Assembly (NCBI GenBank): GCA_013180625.2
Contig: SNVD02014525.1
Coordinates: forward strand, 1-64,000
Length of the DNA stretch: 64,000 nt
Direction of reading: 5' to 3'
Source: Boswellia sacra
Taxonomy: Eukaryota; Streptophyta; Magnoliopsida; Sapindales; Burseraceae
The position numbers were made by a program, and so were the translations under genes. How positions within the stretch are numbered: position 1 is the first letter of the stretch; each line of letters begins with the position of its first letter. Shown here piece after piece: positions 59,232 through 64,000 of the stretch. The notes under the pieces are model-generated. The model worked only from the letters and a program-made list of their open reading frames with translations. It was not told the DNA's origin and did no database searches.

Positions 59232-62193
59232 TCAGTGTGCAATAAGGGCGGATTCTAAATCTTCCTCGTCTTGTTCAGCCATGGTCAGATCGGCAGCCCT
59301 CTTAGCCTGGTGCCTCCAATCGGTTCGAATCAATGTGTAAATCATCAAGCACAGACAAGAAGTCTGTGCTGCTAGTAGCCCAAACCAAAGACCCTTGAAG
59401 CCAAAATTGAATTTGAAAGTCAAGAGAACTGCAACTGGCAAACCAACAAGGTAAAACGAACATAAATTAATGCGTGCACCATCTTTGGGTCGTGCAGTCC
59501 CTGTCAAGACTCCACAAGCAGAGGTTTGTGGAGAGTTGCCCACTTCGCATAAGCCCAAAATTGGAAGTGTAGCTGAGATCAAATGGAGAACCTGAGGCTC
59601 GTTCGTGAACAGTTTCCCCCAAAATGGTTTGAGAACGGTCATGAGAATGAAGGCAAAAAGTCCAAAACCAAAAGCCATTAGGATGCCAATAATGGCGGTC
59701 CATTGGGCGCGAGATGGTTGGCCAGCGCCCAATGCATGGCCAACTCGTGTTGTTAAGCTGCAGTTTATTGCGAATGGGAACACATACAACAATCCAGTTG
59801 TTTGAATAAGAATGCCCATGGCCGCAATGCTAACCTCTGGATTGCTCAGTAACCCACAAAGAAACAGCATAATTTCATACCACCACCACTCCAAGCAGAC
59901 AGATATGCAGCTAGGCACTGCTAGACTTATCAATGGTCGCCAGCCTTGGATGAATGAGAGAAATGTAAAACCATCCCAAGGTTTAAGTGAAGTTTCGGAA
60001 ATCACCACATAAATTATCAACCCCAAGTTCAAATTTAATGTATTACAAGCTAGAGCCAATGCAACGCCTTTTACGCCTAACTTCAACTGTATTGCAAAAA
60101 TGTAGTTGATTGGAACATGGAGGACCACGGCAACAATTGCAGCTATCGTAAGTGGGCTAGTGAGTCCTTGAGTTCTCAAGAAGGCCCTCATTGGGTGGAG
60201 AGCCGCTTGAGCTAGCAATTCGGGAATTGAATAGAGCATGTAACTCTTAGCAATTCTTGTGATATCAGGACTTTGGCCTAAATGTAGAAATATTGGTTCC
60301 ATGTTTAGCCATCCGAGTGAGATGAGTAAGGATACAAGCAAGAGGAGACAGAGAGTTTTCTGGTAGATTTGGCTGAGAAGTGAGAATCTCTTGGCTCCAA
60401 AGGCTTGCCCACAAATGGGATCCATTCCCATTGCGAGGCCTTTGATTACCGAGATACCTGTGATATTTGCACATCCAAGTGCTAGTGAGCCTCCAGCTAA
60501 CTCTACTTTCCCTAGATGACCCAAGAAGAGAATAGAAATAGCAGATCTCGAGTGTAAAAGCAGCGATGTCATCACTATAGGGCCTGCAATCTTTCCTAGC
60601 GACAGAACCTCTTCTCCAACCTGCATGCATTTCACTTAGTCAATGCTAATATAAAGTCAAAGTTCATATGAGACTGCATTTAACACATTCAAATCACAAA
60701 CACATAAATGCAGAATCATAAATATAGTAGAAAATTAGAGCTTTTGTTATATTTTTTTGGGCGACGTTGGAATTGAACTACGTAACTTAAGTGACAAATA
60801 TTGTAATTAGCATCGTCTAACATAATGGGACACTCCTCAAAAAGGGAGAAAAAAGTTATAGCTTTTGGTCTTATTTAAATTTCATGTGTGCAAGTGAAAA
60901 AAGCCATTGTCAATTATTACTTTAGAGTGTGTTAACTTGTGGTTCTCACGTGTCTATTAAAGGAGAATTTTTTGGTACTTAGATGAAGGTAATCATACAT
61001 GACATATTTTGAGCTGGTAGAAGTCCAAAAATAAAACCGCACAGGATCATAAAATGTAGAGTAATATTTGAGATATATTACAATAGTCACAATATAACTT
61101 TTTTAAAAGTGACTCGGAAAAAAATTATCTTAAATTGATTCCTTGTAGCTTACGATAATGACTTTAAGACATTTTTGTGAAAGGCTACAAAACGCACCAC
61201 AAGAAAAAGATAGAAAACATAGATAGGGGGCTATGGGTTCTTGAGCTAATGGGTCCTTTTGGTAGCCAAATGAAACTAAAAACAAAAACAGTACAATCCA
61301 CTGGGTGTCCAATGCCTCTATGACCTCTTTGAATAAAAACAAATGCTTCAAGAATATCTCTAAAGTTGTTCTCCTCACTCACTTTCAAAATCAATTTAGT
61401 GCACTCCACTGGTCATGTACACTAGAAAGTCAAAATACAACCATCTTGCTTTCTCAACGCAAAAGTAATCTCTATGATAAAGTTTTGATTTAAAGAAGTC
61501 TCACTGGGTACAGAGTGTTTGCCTAAAAGTGCAATCCACTACCCAACTTATTACCAGGCTATGCTTTGTATGAGCAAGCAATAGCTTCTTGGTCAATTAC
61601 ATCAAAGTGGCGCGGGCACGTACACTGTATTGTAAGGACAATGAGCATCTCTACCTTATGTAATGTAAGGCCAAAATAAGGTACCAATGGCAACCTTTTA
61701 GCTGTCCCAAAATCAAAATGGGTACTGTAACAATCTTCTGCTCCTAAATGTTATTTATCCTTGCATCAATTTCAGCGTCCAATCTCTTCCAGCAAAAACT
61801 GTTCATTCTTTTGATTTCTAGTTTGCTTGAAGTTTTAAGTTAACCTTTTAATGACGAAGTCAAAGCACTTATTTGGAAACATAATTACTTTCCTTCCTCA
61901 TAACAAAATACCATAAAAACATAAACTCATTTTAAACATGTGATAGAATGAGAATGATCTGCTAAGCCTTAAAACTTATTTGTTTACTGATCAGAACAGA
62001 ACAACACTAAACAAAACAAGCAAAAGGGAGAGAGGCTTGCCTCGTGCAACTGCAGCCCACGGAGACCATCAAGCGGCAGATGTGGGAGAAACCCGTTTAC
62101 GAATTTACGTCCTGTTCTCCCTCTCATTGTTTCTTCATTGTAATCACAATTTATAGACGTCCCTGCAGATTCAGTTCCACTACCCGGACACAT
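59232..62193 (-). CDS. MATE/DETOXIFICATION efflux transporter (DTX48-51-like)
   Basis: Two exons, 62193-62041 and 60620-59232, encode 513 residues, normal for a plant MATE carrier. Exon 1 gives a 51-residue hydrophilic N-tail starting MCPGSG, as in many members of this clade. Exon 2 carries about 12 membrane helices with family motifs: GHLGKVELAGGSLALG, GLAMGMDPICGQAFGAKR, ALHPMRAFLRTQG, PSCISVCLEWWWYEIM, TRVGHALGAGQPSRA and GLCEVGNSPQTSACGVL. The C-tail is acidic (AEQDEEDLESALIAH). The intron donor is GAG|GCAAGC, a GC-AG intron, with acceptor ATGCAG|GTTGG; phase is preserved. MATE proteins export organic compounds by cation antiport at vacuole, Golgi or plasma membrane. The clade includes the ABA exporter DTX50, but the substrate here is unknown. 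An upstream in-frame Met at 62346 is less likely because homologues start MC. Confidence 0.94.
60621..62040 (-). other. Single large intron of the MATE gene
   Basis: A 1420-bp intron with GC at the 5' end and AG at the 3' end. No nested gene was recognised; short open frames at 61130-61409 are on the minus strand and have no domain. Confidence 0.7.
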
Positions 62194-63628
62194 TTTATTC
62201 AGAGAAAATAAACCCGGAACACCAGAGAAGGTTTGGCAAATGATTCGAGACAAAATCACACAACTGTATTGTCCTCCAAAAAAAGAAAAGAGAGAGCAAA
62301 ATATCAGCGATAAAATGATAAAATCTGAGCATGTAATTATATACATAAAAAAAATGTGATCATGTCAGTGGACCAAACCTTATCAATTAAAAAGCCTGGA
62401 AGCCAACAACTAGTGTGAGGTTTTTGGATTTAGTTGCTTAGCCATGGCATTGGAAGTATTGTTGTTACTGCAAAGAAGATGGAAGAGCAGAGAAACATAG
62501 GTGCATTGGGACATGGAAGCAATGGGAATGAAAGAGCTTCAACTTACATATCCCTAGGCCTTGAATTATATGCTCTAGTTAAGTAAGTTGAATGCTACTT
62601 GCCCACCTATTTATTTGCCTCGTCCTCTAATTATTATTGTCTTATATAAACATCAAACACCTAAAAAGAAATTATAAAAAAGTGGACAATCCAAAGTGAT
62701 TACTGAGGGTAGGACAGTGCTTTTTTTCCCCCCTTATTTTTTTTTTCCTTTTTTGAGTCGGTTTAAATAGGACAATATTTACACTGAATATATAGTACAT
62801 AGTTTTGGCCACAAATTATGGATATCCAGTAGTCTTTGATATATTTTCTGATTAAAACACGGCCTGTGAAATGCTATTAAGTGCTTATGGAGCCTAGTTT
62901 TAGAGGGGCCAAAAGCTCAGTATCATATATCCCTGCTAAACCGCAGCATCACTTTCACAATATGTGTGGTCCTGCAGAGCCAGGATACTGGTTACCTAAA
63001 CAATTTTCTTTTATTTGAAAACCTGGTCGAAAGTTATCGCAGGATAAAGGTTAGAGATTATCAAATTCTGAACTTTACTAATTATTTACATGAAAATTAG
63101 GTTTATAGGATCAAGCTTAGGTGCTAGGCTCTAACACTTGCTATTCATATCAGGGCTCAGGCCACTGCATTTGGTTTTCTTTTGGACTGTTACTTGGCTG
63201 CATTTTCATGCCATTGCTCTACGGGGGAATCAATATCTTCATACCAAGTAGATTGATCCACGTTCACCCGTTTTGAGTTACAAAAATTACATACAGAAGA
63301 GCCTTGTTTGGTCCTCGGCGAATGAACTGCATTTAATTATCTCATGATTCAGTTCTGAATCTTGTTTTCAGAAACAGAGCTGTGGTTTTGACTGATGTTC
63401 ACTACTATTTTGGAAGTCATTTGTGTAAAAGGAATGGATTTTGTAGAATTATTGAATATTACTTTCAATGAAGAAGAAAAGTAAACCAAATTAGCCTATT
63501 CCATCATGCATGTTTACATCAGAACTTTTACATGTGGAAAACTATCGCATTTAGCATTCACAGAGTGAAAAATAAAATGTTCTGCTCTGTGCATCCTCCC
63601 AGGGTTCTAATGCTTGACCTATTTGGTT

Positions 63629-63660
<32 letters not shown>

Positions 63661-64000
63661 GGTTGGGGAGGCCACGTGAAACCATAATGTTGTTCGATCT
63701 TCTTCTAAACCTATACTTTGGAATATAATGGGACATATGCATTCATTCCTCGGAGCCAGTTTCCCTTGCTTATGTTCTCAGAGCCTTCTCTACCATACAT
63801 AATGGAAGCCAAACTAAAAGATCTTTATGAGCATGGAATTGAATTTGCGTTATTATTTAAGTTGATTACGGTCAAATCATGCATTCCACTGGTGATGTAT
63901 ACCTAACTTGACAATGAGTACACTTGGAAAAAGAAATAAAATGAAATACGATCTGACGGTGGGCTATGTCCCCACATGATATTGGTCCCTTTGAAAAAAT
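62194..64000. other. MATE leader and upstream intergenic DNA
   Basis: The minus strand from 62193 upwards is the likely leader. TATATAAG on the minus strand near 62642-62649 could be its TATA box. A 30-base poly-T lies at 63630-63659. An open frame of 62 codons at 63718-63906 (+) has no recognised domain and runs close to the window edge. Confidence 0.45.
63630..63659. repeat. Poly-T run of 30 bases
   Basis: An uninterrupted homopolymer. It could be the poly-A end of an insertion on the minus strand, but no LINE or SINE body is recognised next to it. Confidence 0.85.

Overview
The window is nuclear DNA of a eudicot plant, probably a woody rosid; the species cannot be fixed from the sequence alone. 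Evidence: AT-rich intergenic DNA, GT-AG introns, plant-specific families (non-specific lipid transfer proteins, alpha-expansin, a CAD1-type MACPF protein, a Raf-like kinase, a DTX-type MATE carrier) and plant transposons of nearly every major class.

Layout. 0-13.1 kb is a transposon and gene-fragment mosaic. Intron-containing pieces of at least four unrelated genes all read on the + strand: an alpha/beta hydrolase, ribosomal protein eS24, a strawberry-notch/FGT1-like protein and an XRN exoribonuclease. They end at a CACTA-type transposon terminus at 13114, and a 7.2 kb defective Ty1/Copia element (2030-9236) splits them. This looks like a gene-capturing CACTA element whose other end lies outside the window or has been lost. 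Just beyond it is a perfect 82-bp inverted repeat with a 20-nt loop (13394-13577).

14.6-15.2 kb holds an intact type-1 lipid transfer protein gene. 15.6-20.2 kb holds three transposons in succession: a Pogo/Tigger-like relic, a non-autonomous LTR element with a perfect 5-bp target duplication and one 226-aa ORF, and a Mutator-like element with long terminal inverted repeats and a 10-bp target duplication. 20.7-26.7 kb is degraded retrotransposon-derived DNA ending in a Ty3/Gypsy-like polypurine tract and LTR, with a broken intronless copy of a LOG cytokinin-activating enzyme gene inside it.

From 31 kb on the window becomes normal gene space: a second lipid transfer protein gene (31.3-31.8 kb, -), an alpha-expansin (39.5-40.5 kb, +), a seven-exon CAD1-like MACPF gene (41.7-46.3 kb, -), a six-exon Raf-like protein kinase (49.5-52.1 kb, -) and a two-exon MATE transporter with a probable GC-AG intron (59.2-62.2 kb, -). 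These genes are separate transcription units, not an operon. Two act on the cell wall or extracellular space (LTPs, expansin), CAD1 relates to cell-death control, the kinase to signalling and the MATE protein to export. No functional link between neighbours is evident. No tRNA, rRNA or CRISPR feature was recognised. Exon borders were read by eye from splice signals and reading-frame continuity.
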